A stretch of DNA of 64,000 nt from the NCBI RefSeq assembly GCF_011927665.1, contig NZ_JAATJA010000001.1, positions 1,159,019 to 1,223,018 on the forward strand, given 5' to 3'. The stretch is from Desulfobaculum xiamenense (GTDB taxonomy: Bacteria > Desulfobacterota > Desulfovibrionia > Desulfovibrionales > Desulfovibrionaceae). This document shows, one piece after another, positions 36,127-45,097 of this stretch. The translations under genes were made by a program, and so were the position numbers. The notes beneath the pieces were generated by a model. It ran no database searches. It worked only from the letters and a program-made list of their open reading frames with translations, and was not told the DNA's origin. Numbering within the stretch: position 1 is the stretch's first letter; every line of letters starts with the position of its first letter.

Positions 36127-37835
36127 GCCGCGCCTCCCTGATCGGATGCGGTAGCCGTGACAGAGGGCTGCGCCTCGGCGGAAGACGCCACCACACGCAC
36201 GGGCTTCGCCTCGCCACCCGCGTCCAGATCAAGCACGTAATTCGCCCCACGCACGATATTGCGGTCATGCGAGACGACAAGAATCGAACGCCCCTCGCGG
36301 GCAAGGGCGTTGAGCGCCTCGAAGACGGTCCTCATGCCCTGCGCGTCCAACCCTTCCGTCGGCTCGTCGAGCACCACGACGCGCCCGCCGGTCGCCAGCC
36401 CACGGGCCAACGCCAGCCGCCGCCGGATGCCGAGGGGCAGATTGCGTCCGCCGCCCTCTATGCGCTCTTCCACGCCCTTCTCGCTGCGGTCGAGGAACTC
36501 GCGAAGCCCCGCCGCCGCAATGACCGGCTGCAAGTCGAATTCCGCTGGCGCATCCGTAGCCATGGTCAGATTCTCGCGGATGGTCCCATCCAGAAAAGCG
36601 GCTTCCTGCGGCATGTAGCAGAGCTGCCTGCGCCACCACACGAGGTCCGTCCCATCGAGTGGCGAATCGTCCACACGGATGGTCCCTGTCGTGGGCCGCA
36701 GCAGGCCGAGCGCCAGCCGCACAAGGGTCGTCTTGCCGGACCCGTTGGAGCCGACAACCACCAGCACCTCGCCGGGATTCAATTCGAAGGAGACAGGCGG
36801 AAACACCGGGCGCGCGCCCTCTTCCCACGCGAAGGCTACATCCTCGAATCGCAAACGTCCGGCATAGGCCTCCGGCACGGCCCCGCCCTCGCGCTCGCGC
36901 GGGAGGGCGATGAAGGACTCCACACGTCGGCTCGCCTCTGCGGAACGCTCCAGCCGCTCCGCCGCCTGCACGAACAGCGAAACCTTCTGGATGGCGTACG
37001 AGGCCAGCATGCTCGCGCCGATGAGGGCTGCGGTGCTCAAATGCCCCTCAACCACGAGCTTCGCGCCCACGGCATACACGCCTACGCGGGCAAAGACGCC
37101 CACCCCCTGCGCCACGGACTGGCTACGGCCCGAGACCCCGGCCAGCGCCCGACGCAGGGCGAAGATGCGCCCGTGCTGCTCCTCCCACAGTCTGCGGCAG
37201 GTGCGCCCGCCCAGAAACGTCCGCACGGCGTCCACGGCGTGTGACGCGGAACCGATGAGCGCTCGGTTCTCGCGTTCCGCATCGTCCAGCGCGGCCATCG
37301 CCTTTCGCGAGGTACCAAGCGAACGCAGCCCGAAGACAAGCGTCAGCGCGGACCCCACAAGCACCACACCCGCCAGCGTGGGACTCAGGAACCACACGGC
37401 CAGCGTGAACAGCAGGAAGAACGGCGCATCGAACATGTTGCACACCGAGGCAGGCTCGAAGGCGGCTCGCGCCTTTTCCAGCTCACCAACGATGTCATGC
37501 GCGCGTTCGTCCGAGAATCCGTCCAACGCGCTGGCCTGCGCCCGCACAAGGGCCTCGGCGGCGCGCAGAGCGTCGCGGCGTTCGCGGGCGGCGTCCACGC
37601 CTGCGGCCAGCGTTTCGCGCACACGGCGCAACGCGAACTGCAAGGCAATGGCGACAAGCGTTCCAAGGGTAAGGATGATGAGCGTACCGTCGAAACCATG
37701 CGCCACGTAGCGACGCAGGACGATCATGACGAACACCGTATCGGCAAGCGCGAGAAAATTGAGCAGCAACGTCGCGGTTGCAAGTTCCGCGGCGAGCATG
37801 CGGTCACGCCCGAATCGTTTCAGCAGTTCGTTCAT
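36123..37835 (-). CDS. Type I secretion ABC half-transporter (first of pair)
   Basis: A 570-residue permease-ATPase fusion parallel in layout to its downstream neighbour. Walker A is GSNGSGKTT, Q-loop YMPQEAAF, Walker B VVVLDEPTEGLD, and the switch histidine is present (VVSHDRNIV). The signature is LPLGIRRRLAL, again not LSGGQ. Six helices lie at about 18-300, with no C39 peptidase-like domain. With HlyD and TolC it would export a large unfolded protein, such as an adhesin, in one step. The substrate gene is not in the window. No clear Shine-Dalgarno was seen. Confidence 0.9.
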   Translation of the reverse strand: MNELLKRFGRDRMLAAELATATLLLNFLALADTVFVMIVLRRYVAHGFDGTLIILTLGTLVAIALQFALRRVRETLAAGVDAARERRDALRAAEALVRAQASALDGFSDERAHDIVGELEKARAAFEPASVCNMFDAPFFLLFTLAVWFLSPTLAGVVLVGSALTLVFGLRSLGTSRKAMAALDDAERENRALIGSASHAVDAVRTFLGGRTCRRLWEEQHGRIFALRRALAGVSGRSQSVAQGVGVFARVGVYAVGAKLVVEGHLSTAALIGASMLASYAIQKVSLFVQAAERLERSAEASRRVESFIALPREREGGAVPEAYAGRLRFEDVAFAWEEGARPVFPPVSFELNPGEVLVVVGSNGSGKTTLVRLALGLLRPTTGTIRVDDSPLDGTDLVWWRRQLCYMPQEAAFLDGTIRENLTMATDAPAEFDLQPVIAAAGLREFLDRSEKGVEERIEGGGRNLPLGIRRRLALARGLATGGRVVVLDEPTEGLDAQGMRTVFEALNALAREGRSILVVSHDRNIVRGANYVLDLDAGGEAKPVRVVASSAEAQPSVTATASDQGGAA

Positions 37836-37882
37836 CGACGGCCATGGTGTGTTGAGTGCAGGATGTTCGCCCTACAATAGAA

Positions 37883-37923
37883 AAACCGGCAGGTCATTGC
37901 AATGACTGATGACCTGCCGGTTT
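37883..37923 (-). terminator. Terminator after tolC
   Basis: On the minus strand a 15-base-pair stem (AAACCGGCAGGTCAT pairing with ATGACCTGCCGGTTT) with an 11-base loop is followed by a T run. It lies between the tolC stop and the first ABC gene, so the ABC operon probably needs its own promoter or partial readthrough. Confidence 0.85.
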
Positions 37924-37953
37924 CGGAAAGCACGTTGCGAACGGCGTGATGCG

Positions 37954-39270
37954 CTAACGGACGAAGAGGTCGAGTTCCAGCTCGCCCATGGCGTAGAGCA
38001 GATTGAACGCCGCGAGGTCCTGATCAACCTCGGCGGAGGTCGCGCCGCTCAGGGCGTTGTTGTGGCTCACTTCGGCGGTGAGCACGTCGAGCAGGGAACG
38101 GTTGCCGAGCTTGCGCTCCTTGCGGGCCAGTTCGAGGAATTCGCCCTCGATGTTGGCCTGATTGCGGAACCATTCGGCCTTGGCCCGGGCGGTGAGAAGG
38201 TTCTGCCAGTTCACGCGGACCAGCTCCTCGATGAGGCGCTCCTGATCGCGCAGGGTGTTGGTGGCATCGCCTCGGGCGTGGGTCGCGGCCTTGAGGGTCG
38301 CCACGTCGCCGCCGCCAGCGTAGAGATTGTAGTTGAACTCGATGCCAGCGCGCTGCTCGATTTTGACCTCGGGCGTGCCGGAATCGTTCTCCTTGCGCCA
38401 GTATTCGCCGAAGGCATTGAAGCTCGGGTAGAACATGGAGCGCGCACGCCTGATTTCCTGCTCGGACATGGCGATGTTCTTGTGCAGCATGAGCAGGTTG
38501 GGATTGTACTTCACGGCGGCGGCGATGGCGTCGTCCAGCGAGGCGGGGATGAGATCGTAGGGCACGTCCGGGGCGGCGAAATCGCGAATCCTCTCCTCAT
38601 CCACGTCATGCCCGAACACGGCGCGGAAGCGGTTGCGCGCGTTGACGAGGTCACCCTCGGCCACGACGCGCAGAGCGGCCGCTCCGGCCAGTTGCGACTT
38701 GGCCTGCAGCACGTCCGAGGACAGACCGGCCCCCTTCTCAACGAGCGACTCTTCGATGCCCGTCTGCCGCTTGATGTTTTCCTCGGACTGCAACGCGTAG
38801 CCCAGCACCTTGCTGAAGCGGATGCAGTTCAGGTAGGCGGTCACGCCCTCCTGAATGAGGCCCTGCCGCACGGCGACACGTTGGACTTCGGACTGTTCCC
38901 ACGCGGCCTTGTTGGTATCGATGAGGCTGTTGGTGCGCCCAAAGTCCCACAGGAGCTGGGTCGCCCGAAGCTTCTCGATGTTGCGCGTGTAGGAGGTCAA
39001 TGCCGATCCGCGCTTCTCAATATTCTCCTTGGCCACGTCGCCGGTCAGATCGAGGCGCGGATACCAGCCTGCCTTGGCCTGACGCATGCGGAAGTACGCC
39101 GCGTCCTGACGCTCCGTCGCTGCCTGCAAACGCTCGTGTTCGGCCAGCATATCCGGCAGAAGTTCCCCAAGCGTCCTGGCCTGAACATCGACGGCGGCGC
39201 ACAGGCACAATCCCGCCAATGCCACCGCACAAAGAATGTACCGTTTCAAGGCTACCCCCCACTGCTTCAT
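37954..39270 (-). CDS. TolC-family outer-membrane channel
   Basis: A 438-residue outer-membrane efflux protein with a signal peptide ending near VQA at residue 31 and two long helical OEP repeats. LLWDFGRTNS and NLYAGGGDVATLKAATHA are the characteristic turns. It is the outer-membrane exit for the type I system encoded just downstream and possibly also for the RND pump. A promoter with good match to consensus lies at 39302-39330 and a terminator follows. A TTG at residue 8 with a GGGGGG upstream is an alternative start. Confidence 0.92.
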   Translation of the reverse strand: MKQWGVALKRYILCAVALAGLCLCAAVDVQARTLGELLPDMLAEHERLQAATERQDAAYFRMRQAKAGWYPRLDLTGDVAKENIEKRGSALTSYTRNIEKLRATQLLWDFGRTNSLIDTNKAAWEQSEVQRVAVRQGLIQEGVTAYLNCIRFSKVLGYALQSEENIKRQTGIEESLVEKGAGLSSDVLQAKSQLAGAAALRVVAEGDLVNARNRFRAVFGHDVDEERIRDFAAPDVPYDLIPASLDDAIAAAVKYNPNLLMLHKNIAMSEQEIRRARSMFYPSFNAFGEYWRKENDSGTPEVKIEQRAGIEFNYNLYAGGGDVATLKAATHARGDATNTLRDQERLIEELVRVNWQNLLTARAKAEWFRNQANIEGEFLELARKERKLGNRSLLDVLTAEVSHNNALSGATSAEVDQDLAAFNLLYAMGELELDLFVR

Positions 39271-39301
39271 GCCGTTACCATGCGAAAATACTCATTGTCT
39301 T

Positions 39302-39330
39302 TTGTTATTTTGCGTACAGCAAAATGTCAA
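39302..39330 (-). promoter_or_regulatory. Candidate sigma-70 promoter for tolC
   Basis: On the minus strand TTGACA (39330-39325), a 17-base spacer and TAACAA (39307-39302) lie about 30 bases before the tolC start. The surrounding 167-base gap is clearly more AT-rich than the flanking genes, as expected for a promoter region. Confidence 0.55.
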
Positions 39331-39437
39331 TACCTCTTGGCAAAAGAGTCGATCAGTCACGGAATATTCCCATCTGGCGGGAACTTTCAAATATACAACA
39401 ATATCGGATGATTTCATTGAATTCCCGTCAAAAACTC

Positions 39438-40388
39438 CTATGTGAGAAATTGCGCCGCCGCATACGCGGCTCCCCACAGTCCGGAATCCTCGTTGGCATT
39501 CAGCCGGACTGGCATATCCGCCAGCAACGCACCATGCGTTTCGGACGTGCGAAAGGCATCGGCAAAGGCGCGATGCGTCACCAGCACGGGGTTCTTTGCC
39601 GCCACCCCGCCGCTCACGTACACGCCGCCAAGCGAAAGCGTGCTAAGCGCGAAATCGCGACAGGCCCGCCCATACAACCGCGCCATCCACTCGATGGTGC
39701 GCGAATCCGCCCCCGCCACGGCAGCGACCTCGGCCGCCGACAGGCGCTCACCAGTCAGGAACTCGTGAATCAGCGTAAGCCCCGGCCCGGACACGACCAT
39801 GTCGCCAATGACCATCCGTCGCCCGGTGCGCTGCCGCACGAACTCCATAAACGCGAATTCCTCCGAATCAACGAAGGGAAACAGCGCATGCCCACCCTCG
39901 GTGGGCAGGACAACCCGCCCGCCCCTGCCGTCCGGCACCAGCGCCGCCTTACCAAGCGCCGTTCCCGCACCGATGACGGCCACCACGGCCTGCGGATCGG
40001 CATGTCCGGGCAGAATCTCCGTGGCCTCTTCCACCGCCGGAGTCAGACAGGCAAGCGCCTGCGCCGTGAAGTCGTTGATCAGCACGCTGCGGGCGAACAG
40101 CCCCGCATCGCGCCCGCCGAGGTCAATGTCCCACGCGATGTTGGGCGGCGTGCAGCGCACGCCCTCACGCACAGGCCCAGCAATGGCGATGCCAACCATG
40201 TCCGCGTCCCTGGGGGCGAGGGGAAAGCCGCGCTGCGCCAGTTGCCCCACGAGTTCCGCAAAAGACGTTGCGCAGGTGGTTTCGAGCCACGCGGAGGCCC
40301 CCATGCGCAGGGTTCGCCCGTCATCCGTCGTGAACACGGCAAAGCGTCCGTTGGTACCACCGATGTCCGCAGCAAGGATCGTTCGCAT
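39438..40388 (-). CDS. glk: Glucokinase
   Basis: A 316-residue ATP-dependent glucokinase of the bacterial Glk family, phosphorylating glucose to glucose 6-phosphate in the cytosol. The phosphate-1 motif AADIGGTNGRFAVF, the sugar-binding INDFTAQALA with its catalytic aspartate, GAGTALGKA and PTEGGHALF are present. The ATG at 40388 has GGAG nine bases upstream, so a GTG at 40403 is less likely. The gene stands alone, with a terminator between it and the solute-binding protein gene upstream. Confidence 0.92.
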   Translation of the reverse strand: MRTILAADIGGTNGRFAVFTTDDGRTLRMGASAWLETTCATSFAELVGQLAQRGFPLAPRDADMVGIAIAGPVREGVRCTPPNIAWDIDLGGRDAGLFARSVLINDFTAQALACLTPAVEEATEILPGHADPQAVVAVIGAGTALGKAALVPDGRGGRVVLPTEGGHALFPFVDSEEFAFMEFVRQRTGRRMVIGDMVVSGPGLTLIHEFLTGERLSAAEVAAVAGADSRTIEWMARLYGRACRDFALSTLSLGGVYVSGGVAAKNPVLVTHRAFADAFRTSETHGALLADMPVRLNANEDSGLWGAAYAAAQFLT

Positions 40389-40406
40389 ATCGACTCGCTC
40401 CACATG

Positions 40407-40439
40407 AAAAGGCGGCCCGAACAGAAGGTCCGGACCGCC
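40407..40439 (-). terminator. Terminator downstream of the solute-binding fusion gene
   Basis: On the minus strand GGCGGTCCG and CGGGCCGCC pair around an 11-base loop (one mismatch), followed by TTTT. It starts seven bases after the stop of the 40446-41591 gene. Confidence 0.75.
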
Positions 40440-40445
40440 GTTGCG

Positions 40446-41591
40446 TCATCGTGCCGTTGCCGAGCCGCCAAAGGGCAGCATCCGCGAAATCATCCACATG
40501 TCATACTCGCCGGGGTTTGGTTCCCACATCACCAGCACGCCGCGCCCGAACTCGCGCACGAGCTGGCGCTCGCGCCCGGAGAGGATGCGCGCCCGGCCCT
40601 CCGGGTCCACCGCCGTCACGGCCCGGATTTCCAGATCGCCCGCCGCCACGGCCTGCAACAGGGCGGATTCGAGGGCCGTGTACCCGCCCGCTGGTCCGCC
40701 ATTGACGTCTCCGGCCACGTAGGTCCTGCCCGTACGGGTCAGCACCGCCGCGCCCCCGCCCTTGCCGCGATTCGGCAGATAGGCCGCGCCGCGCGCGCCG
40801 CGCGCGGACTCCAGCAGCGCCGTCATCTCGGCGGCGGAAAGCTCCGGCACAAACCACTTGCGGTAGATGCGGTCGTAGGTGCCGTCGGCATGGATGCGGG
40901 CGAGCCCACGCTCCACGGTTTCGCGCAGGTCCGCCTGCCCCTTGTAGAGCGCATAGTAGACGGGCACCGTGGCGAGGGACATGCCCACGGCGCGCAGGTC
41001 GGAATAGTGCTCGCGTCCGATGATGTCGAACGTCACGAGATCCGCGCCGAAATAGGCCTCGGTCTCGCCCATGACCAGCGCCTTGAGCGCCGCGTCCCCG
41101 CTATCGTAGAGCTTGACGATGACCCCGCCGAATTCCTGAAGCAGGCGCTGATAGAGCGAATCGCGAATGACGGCCACGGTGCGCCCGCGAATGGCCCCCA
41201 CGTCCGTGATGCCCGAGGACTCCTTGACGAAAAACTTGAGCGCGAGGGTGAAGGTCGGCGTCTGCGGGTAGATGAACAGCCTGTCGCGCAGATGCGTGCG
41301 CGTCATGCCCGAGGCGATGTGCGCCACGCCCCCGGCCAGATCGGACTGCGCGCGCTCCCAGTCCTTCATGGGCACATAGCTGATGGTGATGCCCGTCCCC
41401 GCGAGGGCGGCATCGAATATCTCGACCTCGAAGCCCATGGGCTTCTGGTTGCGCACGAACGACATGGGGATGAACTCCCTGTCGAACACGAAGACGGCCT
41501 TGTCCGCGCAGAAGCCCGTGCCCGTGCCCATGGCGCACACGAGCGCGAGAGCCAGAACGGTCAGGACCATGCGGCGCAGAATATTTGACAT
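40446..41591 (-). CDS. Solute-binding protein (family 3) fused to a degenerate cytidine-deaminase-like domain
   Basis: A 381-residue exported protein. The signal peptide ends near residue 29. Residues 30-248 are a family 3 amino-acid-type solute-binding fold (PMGFEVEIFDAALAG, VAHIASGMTRTHLRD, GTYDRIYRKWF). Residues 253-374 resemble cytidine deaminase: GGAAVLTRTGRTYVAGDVN, TALESALLQAVAAGD and SGRERQLVREFG align with the core strands and zinc helices, but none of the three zinc cysteines is present. Deaminase activity is therefore unlikely. The ligand is unknown and no permease or ATPase gene adjoins. GGAG 11 bases upstream supports the ATG. Confidence 0.75.
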   Translation of the reverse strand: MSNILRRMVLTVLALALVCAMGTGTGFCADKAVFVFDREFIPMSFVRNQKPMGFEVEIFDAALAGTGITISYVPMKDWERAQSDLAGGVAHIASGMTRTHLRDRLFIYPQTPTFTLALKFFVKESSGITDVGAIRGRTVAVIRDSLYQRLLQEFGGVIVKLYDSGDAALKALVMGETEAYFGADLVTFDIIGREHYSDLRAVGMSLATVPVYYALYKGQADLRETVERGLARIHADGTYDRIYRKWFVPELSAAEMTALLESARGARGAAYLPNRGKGGGAAVLTRTGRTYVAGDVNGGPAGGYTALESALLQAVAAGDLEIRAVTAVDPEGRARILSGRERQLVREFGRGVLVMWEPNPGEYDMWMISRMLPFGGSATAR

Positions 41592-41773
41592 GGTGCGGAT
41601 GACTCCTCGTTGGTGAATGATCGGCAATGCGACAGCCGTACGGATACGTATTCGGCAGACCGGGGCAGAATCTTTAATGTTTTTCGCGGCAACACGTCCC
41701 ACGAGTCGAACGGTCGCATGCTCGCGAGTGTAACAGACGTGCCCAATCCGGTGAACCCCCGCGCGAGGACGTC

Positions 41774-41806
41774 AAAAAGCCCCGCTCCGCCGAGGCGGAA
41801 CGGGGC
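41774..41806 (-). terminator. Terminator downstream of the DUF4389 gene
   Basis: On the minus strand a 13-base-pair stem with one mismatch (GCCCCGTTCCGCC pairing with GGCGGAGCGGGGC) is followed by a run of five Ts. It lies 22 bases after the stop of the small gene at 41829. Confidence 0.85.
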
Positions 41807-41828
41807 CATGCGTGCAGGATGACCTCGG

Positions 41829-42131
41829 CTACTTGCCGTAGGTGATGTCGCTCTCGGGAGCCTCGGCGTCCTTCGGCAGCGGCGAGAAGGGGAAGGGACG
41901 CGCGTTGGAGTTGAGCGTCATGTAGCGCAGGCACAGGTAGGCGTAGCGCGACATGGTGTTGCAGAACGTGCGCAACGGCTCGCTGTGCTTGCGGGTGGCA
42001 AGCAGGATGCCGTACTGGACCAGAGTTCCAAGCTGGGCCAGCAGACGGACGACCTCGAACGCGATGAAGATCACGAGAGTGTACAGGAAACGGTACAGGA
42101 CCGCCTTGCGGTCGGCATGCATATCGGACAT
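41829..42131 (-). CDS. DUF4389-family small membrane protein
   Basis: A 100-residue protein with an amphipathic start, one or two membrane helices (YRFLYTLVIFIAFEVVRLL and following) and a short C-terminal segment CLRYMTLNSNARPFPFSPLP, which is characteristic of DUF4389. The biochemical role is unknown. AGGAGG about ten bases before the ATG gives a confident start. It stands alone with its own terminator. Confidence 0.8.
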   Translation of the reverse strand: MSDMHADRKAVLYRFLYTLVIFIAFEVVRLLAQLGTLVQYGILLATRKHSEPLRTFCNTMSRYAYLCLRYMTLNSNARPFPFSPLPKDAEAPESDITYGK

Positions 42132-42325
42132 CGTGCGTATTCCTCCTTCATTGGATGGGTGCATATGACGCATTACGCTACATGGCGCATGCGCTCACCA
42201 ATCCGTAACCGCTCGCCAGCCGCATGTCCAGAGATAGCGACACGCCGCATATTGACAGTTTCCGCACACGCACACGTCGTCCAACGCATGCATTCCGCAT
42301 GCCGTACACTGCATCGACACAACGC

Positions 42326-42356
42326 AAAAGGGACCGCCCCCCGAAGGAACGGTCCC
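42326..42356 (-). terminator. Terminator after the coiled membrane-protein pair
   Basis: On the minus strand GGGACCG and CGGTCCC pair around an internal TTCC/GGGG-rich region and are followed by TTTT. It ends the two-gene unit at 42383-43865. Confidence 0.8.
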
Positions 42357-42382
42357 ATGCCATACAACGCGTCCGCGCCGCG

Positions 42383-43141
42383 CTACTCGCTAGCCATACC
42401 CTCGTAGATGGCGGTCAGCAGCACGTCGATGATGCTCGATCCTTCACCGGCAAAGGTGCTCTCGGCCGTGGCCATGGCGAGCAGGATAAGTTCGCGCCGC
42501 TGACGCTGGTCCGGCGTCAGTTCGGAGGGCGGCGAGGTCAACAGATGACGGATGCGGCTTTCGGCCGCGCCGAGGTCGCGCCGGAAATCGCGCACCATCT
42601 CGCGCGACTGCACCGTGTAGTGCGTCCGGAACAGTGCGGCCAATTCCTCGGCCATCTGCTGGCGGCGCTCATCCTCGGGCAGGTTGCGCAGGATGCGCTC
42701 GATGCGTGGGCGGCTGTCCGCAAGCTCGCGGCCGATCTCCTCGGCCATGCGCTCGTCAAGCTCCGCCAATTCGGCCTCGATGGGCAGGGCAAAGGCCTGG
42801 AGCATTTCCTTGCGCAGTTCGGGCAGCTCCGCCACCGCAGCGCGGGACATCTCGTCCACCCCGGCAGGCACCCGCTCAAGCAGAAACTCCTCCAGCACGG
42901 GTTTGGCCTTGGGCAGCAGTTCCGCCTCGGCGTAATCCCCAAGCAGGGCGGCAAGCTCCCCCTCGTCCATCATCTGCGCGAGGTTGGAGTGGATCCACCC
43001 GAGGTACCACCACAGGCCAACGAAAACCAGAACACCAAGGACCATGTTGCGATTGCGGGCCCTACGCTCGCGGCGCACCTCGCCATCGAGCACGCTCTGC
43101 AACTGGTCCATGGATATGATGCGATCGTGTTCGTACGTCAT
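42383..43141 (-). CDS. Hypothetical single-pass membrane protein with long helical domain (pair member 2)
   Basis: A 252-residue protein not recognised as a family. A 40-residue charged N-terminus precedes one membrane helix (MVLGVLVFVGLWWYLGWI, about 33-50). The rest is highly charged and helical (for example FALPIEAELAELDERMAEEI), probably a coiled coil in the periplasm. It lies ten bases after a gene for a protein of the same layout (43152-43865) and ends with a terminator. AGGAGG six bases upstream fixes the start. The two may form a membrane complex; function unknown. Confidence 0.65.
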   Translation of the reverse strand: MTYEHDRIISMDQLQSVLDGEVRRERRARNRNMVLGVLVFVGLWWYLGWIHSNLAQMMDEGELAALLGDYAEAELLPKAKPVLEEFLLERVPAGVDEMSRAAVAELPELRKEMLQAFALPIEAELAELDERMAEEIGRELADSRPRIERILRNLPEDERRQQMAEELAALFRTHYTVQSREMVRDFRRDLGAAESRIRHLLTSPPSELTPDQRQRRELILLAMATAESTFAGEGSSIIDVLLTAIYEGMASE

Positions 43142-43151
43142 GACGCGCCTC

Positions 43152-43865
43152 CTAGCGGGCATACGGTCCGGCAATCAGGGACAAAAACGCCTGCGTGAAC
43201 CGCGCGGAATGTTCCGGGTCCGCCCGGATCGCATCCACCTCGGCCCGCACGGTGGGCATGTTCAGCACATCCTCGATGCCGCGAATGGACTCCTCGATGC
43301 CAGTGAATTCCCTGTCCACGACCGAGGCCACGGCGCGGTCCATGACATCCATGATCTGATCTTCCACTGCCGTGCGGTACCCTGCGTCCTCAAGCTCCGG
43401 GTACTGGCCGAAGAAGGCCTTGCCATGCACACTCAACTGGTTGCGCACGAAGCCCTTTACCCGCTCGTAGAGCATCACGCTCGCCTCGTCGGCAAGCTGC
43501 TTCACCTCCCGATCCAGCGCCTCGGTCACCAGCGGCAGGTTCTTCTGCACCGCCGCGTCGACACGCCGAAGCACCTCGTCGCGGTTGGTCGAAATCACCT
43601 CGCGGACCATTGCCTCGCCCTGCGGGCGCAGGTCGAGCAGTTCCTCGCCCACCTGCTCGACAAAGGCGTTTGTGTCGAACCGGGTAAAGAGATTGCCTAT
43701 CATGAAGGCATAAATCACGAACAGCGCCAGCGACAGCAGGACGGACACCCGCTTCAGCTTGCGGTTGCGCTCCTGGAGCCTCATGTATTCACCGAACAGG
43801 TCGAGCACTTCGGAATGACTCTTCCCGCACTCCCCGTTCTCTTGGCGAACCTGTTCCTCGCTCAT
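43152..43865 (-). CDS. Hypothetical single-pass membrane protein with long helical domain (pair member 1)
   Basis: A 237-residue protein with a charged N-terminus, one membrane helix at about 38-59 (KRVSVLLSLALFVIYAFMIG) and a long helical, charged remainder (AFVEQVGEELLDLRPQGEAMV and following) likely in the periplasm. It matches the layout of the downstream protein, though I see little direct sequence identity, so the pair could be old paralogues. There is no catalytic motif. It is divergent from the Smr gene. Confidence 0.65.
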   Translation of the reverse strand: MSEEQVRQENGECGKSHSEVLDLFGEYMRLQERNRKLKRVSVLLSLALFVIYAFMIGNLFTRFDTNAFVEQVGEELLDLRPQGEAMVREVISTNRDEVLRRVDAAVQKNLPLVTEALDREVKQLADEASVMLYERVKGFVRNQLSVHGKAFFGQYPELEDAGYRTAVEDQIMDVMDRAVASVVDREFTGIEESIRGIEDVLNMPTVRAEVDAIRADPEHSARFTQAFLSLIAGPYAR

Positions 43866-44044
43866 CTTGCGCTCCTTTTTGGATTGCCCAATCTTCCCGC
43901 CATATGCAGCCCCCTGCGCACGGCAGTAGCGGACATACTACCACCCCCACGGGAAGTCGGAAAGGCCCGCATGAGGAAATGCGCACGCCGCAAGGGTTGA
44001 CAGTCAAGTGCCGCTGCGGGACAACCACGGCAAGGAGAACGACG

Positions 44045-45013
44045 GTGAGCGATAATGAATACAATCCCTTCAGTGTGCTGAAGAAGGCGGGCCTCAAGCT
44101 TCGCGACGACGGAACTGGGCCGAAGAAGGCCCCTGTGGCCCCAAAGCCAGCCCCCGCGAAGCCAGCAGACAATACAGCGGAAATTCTCGACAAATCCATG
44201 TTTCTGAACGCCATGGCAGGCACGACACGGCTGAAATCGGCGGGCAAGACGAAAACGTCTGCCCCGGCCAAAAAGGCCGCATCCAAGACGTCCGCGCCCA
44301 AGGCATCCACCCCCGCCGCGCAGGCCCCGCACCCGCAGGCCGCCGCGCCAGAACAGCCCCAACAACCCGTGAAGCAGGCACCGCGCCCCACAGCCGCCCC
44401 CGCACCGGCGCAAGACGAGGTTGTGGACGATTCCCTGTTCATGAAGGCCATGCAGGGCGTCAAGCCCATGGACGGCACCAGCGGCCGCGACGTTCCCGCA
44501 AGCGTGGAACCCGCCCCAGAGGCGGCGAAACCCGCAGACGCCCTCTCGCGTGAGCAGTTGCGAAACCTTCTGCACGGCGAGGTGTCCTACCAGCTCGAAT
44601 TCGCGGACGGCTACCAGCATGGCTACGTGACGGGCCTCGACCCCAAGATTTTCAACCGCCTGCGCGCCGGAAGCTTCCCCGTCGAGGCCAGCCTCGACAT
44701 GCACGGCCTGACCTCCGAGGAAACCGTCCACGAGCTCGTGGATTTCGTACGCAAGCACTATCAGCTCGGGCACCGGACCCTGCATCTTGTCACTGGGCGC
44801 GGCAACAATTCGCCGCTTGGCCGCAGCGTGCTACGCGAAGAGGTGCAGAACTGGCTGACGCGCGACCCGCTGCGCCGCGTGGTGCTGGCCTTCGTCACCG
44901 CGCAGCCGAAGCACGGCGGCCCCGGCGCTGTCTATGTTCTGCTGCGCAAGCACAAGAAATCCCTCGGCAAGGTGGACTGGGACATGCCCCTCGAAGGTCC
45001 GGACACCTTCTAG
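44045..45013 (+). CDS. Smr-domain protein
   Basis: A 322-residue protein with a disordered Ala/Pro/Lys-rich first half and a C-terminal Smr domain (about 215-305). LDMHGLTSEETV, HLVTGRGNNSPLG and AQPKHGGPGAVYVLLRK carry the conserved DxH and TGxG motifs of Smr nucleases. Smr proteins are linked to ribosome-collision rescue or DNA mismatch/recombination; which applies here is unknown. The GTG start has AAGGAG seven bases upstream. A terminator separates it from the convergent DUF2905 gene. Confidence 0.85.
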   Translation: MSDNEYNPFSVLKKAGLKLRDDGTGPKKAPVAPKPAPAKPADNTAEILDKSMFLNAMAGTTRLKSAGKTKTSAPAKKAASKTSAPKASTPAAQAPHPQAAAPEQPQQPVKQAPRPTAAPAPAQDEVVDDSLFMKAMQGVKPMDGTSGRDVPASVEPAPEAAKPADALSREQLRNLLHGEVSYQLEFADGYQHGYVTGLDPKIFNRLRAGSFPVEASLDMHGLTSEETVHELVDFVRKHYQLGHRTLHLVTGRGNNSPLGRSVLREEVQNWLTRDPLRRVVLAFVTAQPKHGGPGAVYVLLRKHKKSLGKVDWDMPLEGPDTF

Positions 45014-45032
45014 ACGCCCACAGTTTCCGAAA

Positions 45033-45072
45033 CGAAGAGGCCCGACTCCCCACAGGGAGCCGGGCCTCTTCG
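45033..45072. terminator. Bidirectional terminator
   Basis: An 18-base-pair stem with one mismatch (CGAAGAGGCCCG-A-CTCCC and its partner) and a four-base loop lies between the Smr gene and the convergent DUF2905 gene. Confidence 0.85.
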
Positions 45073-45097
45073 CGTCCACGCCGTTGCGACGGATGCG

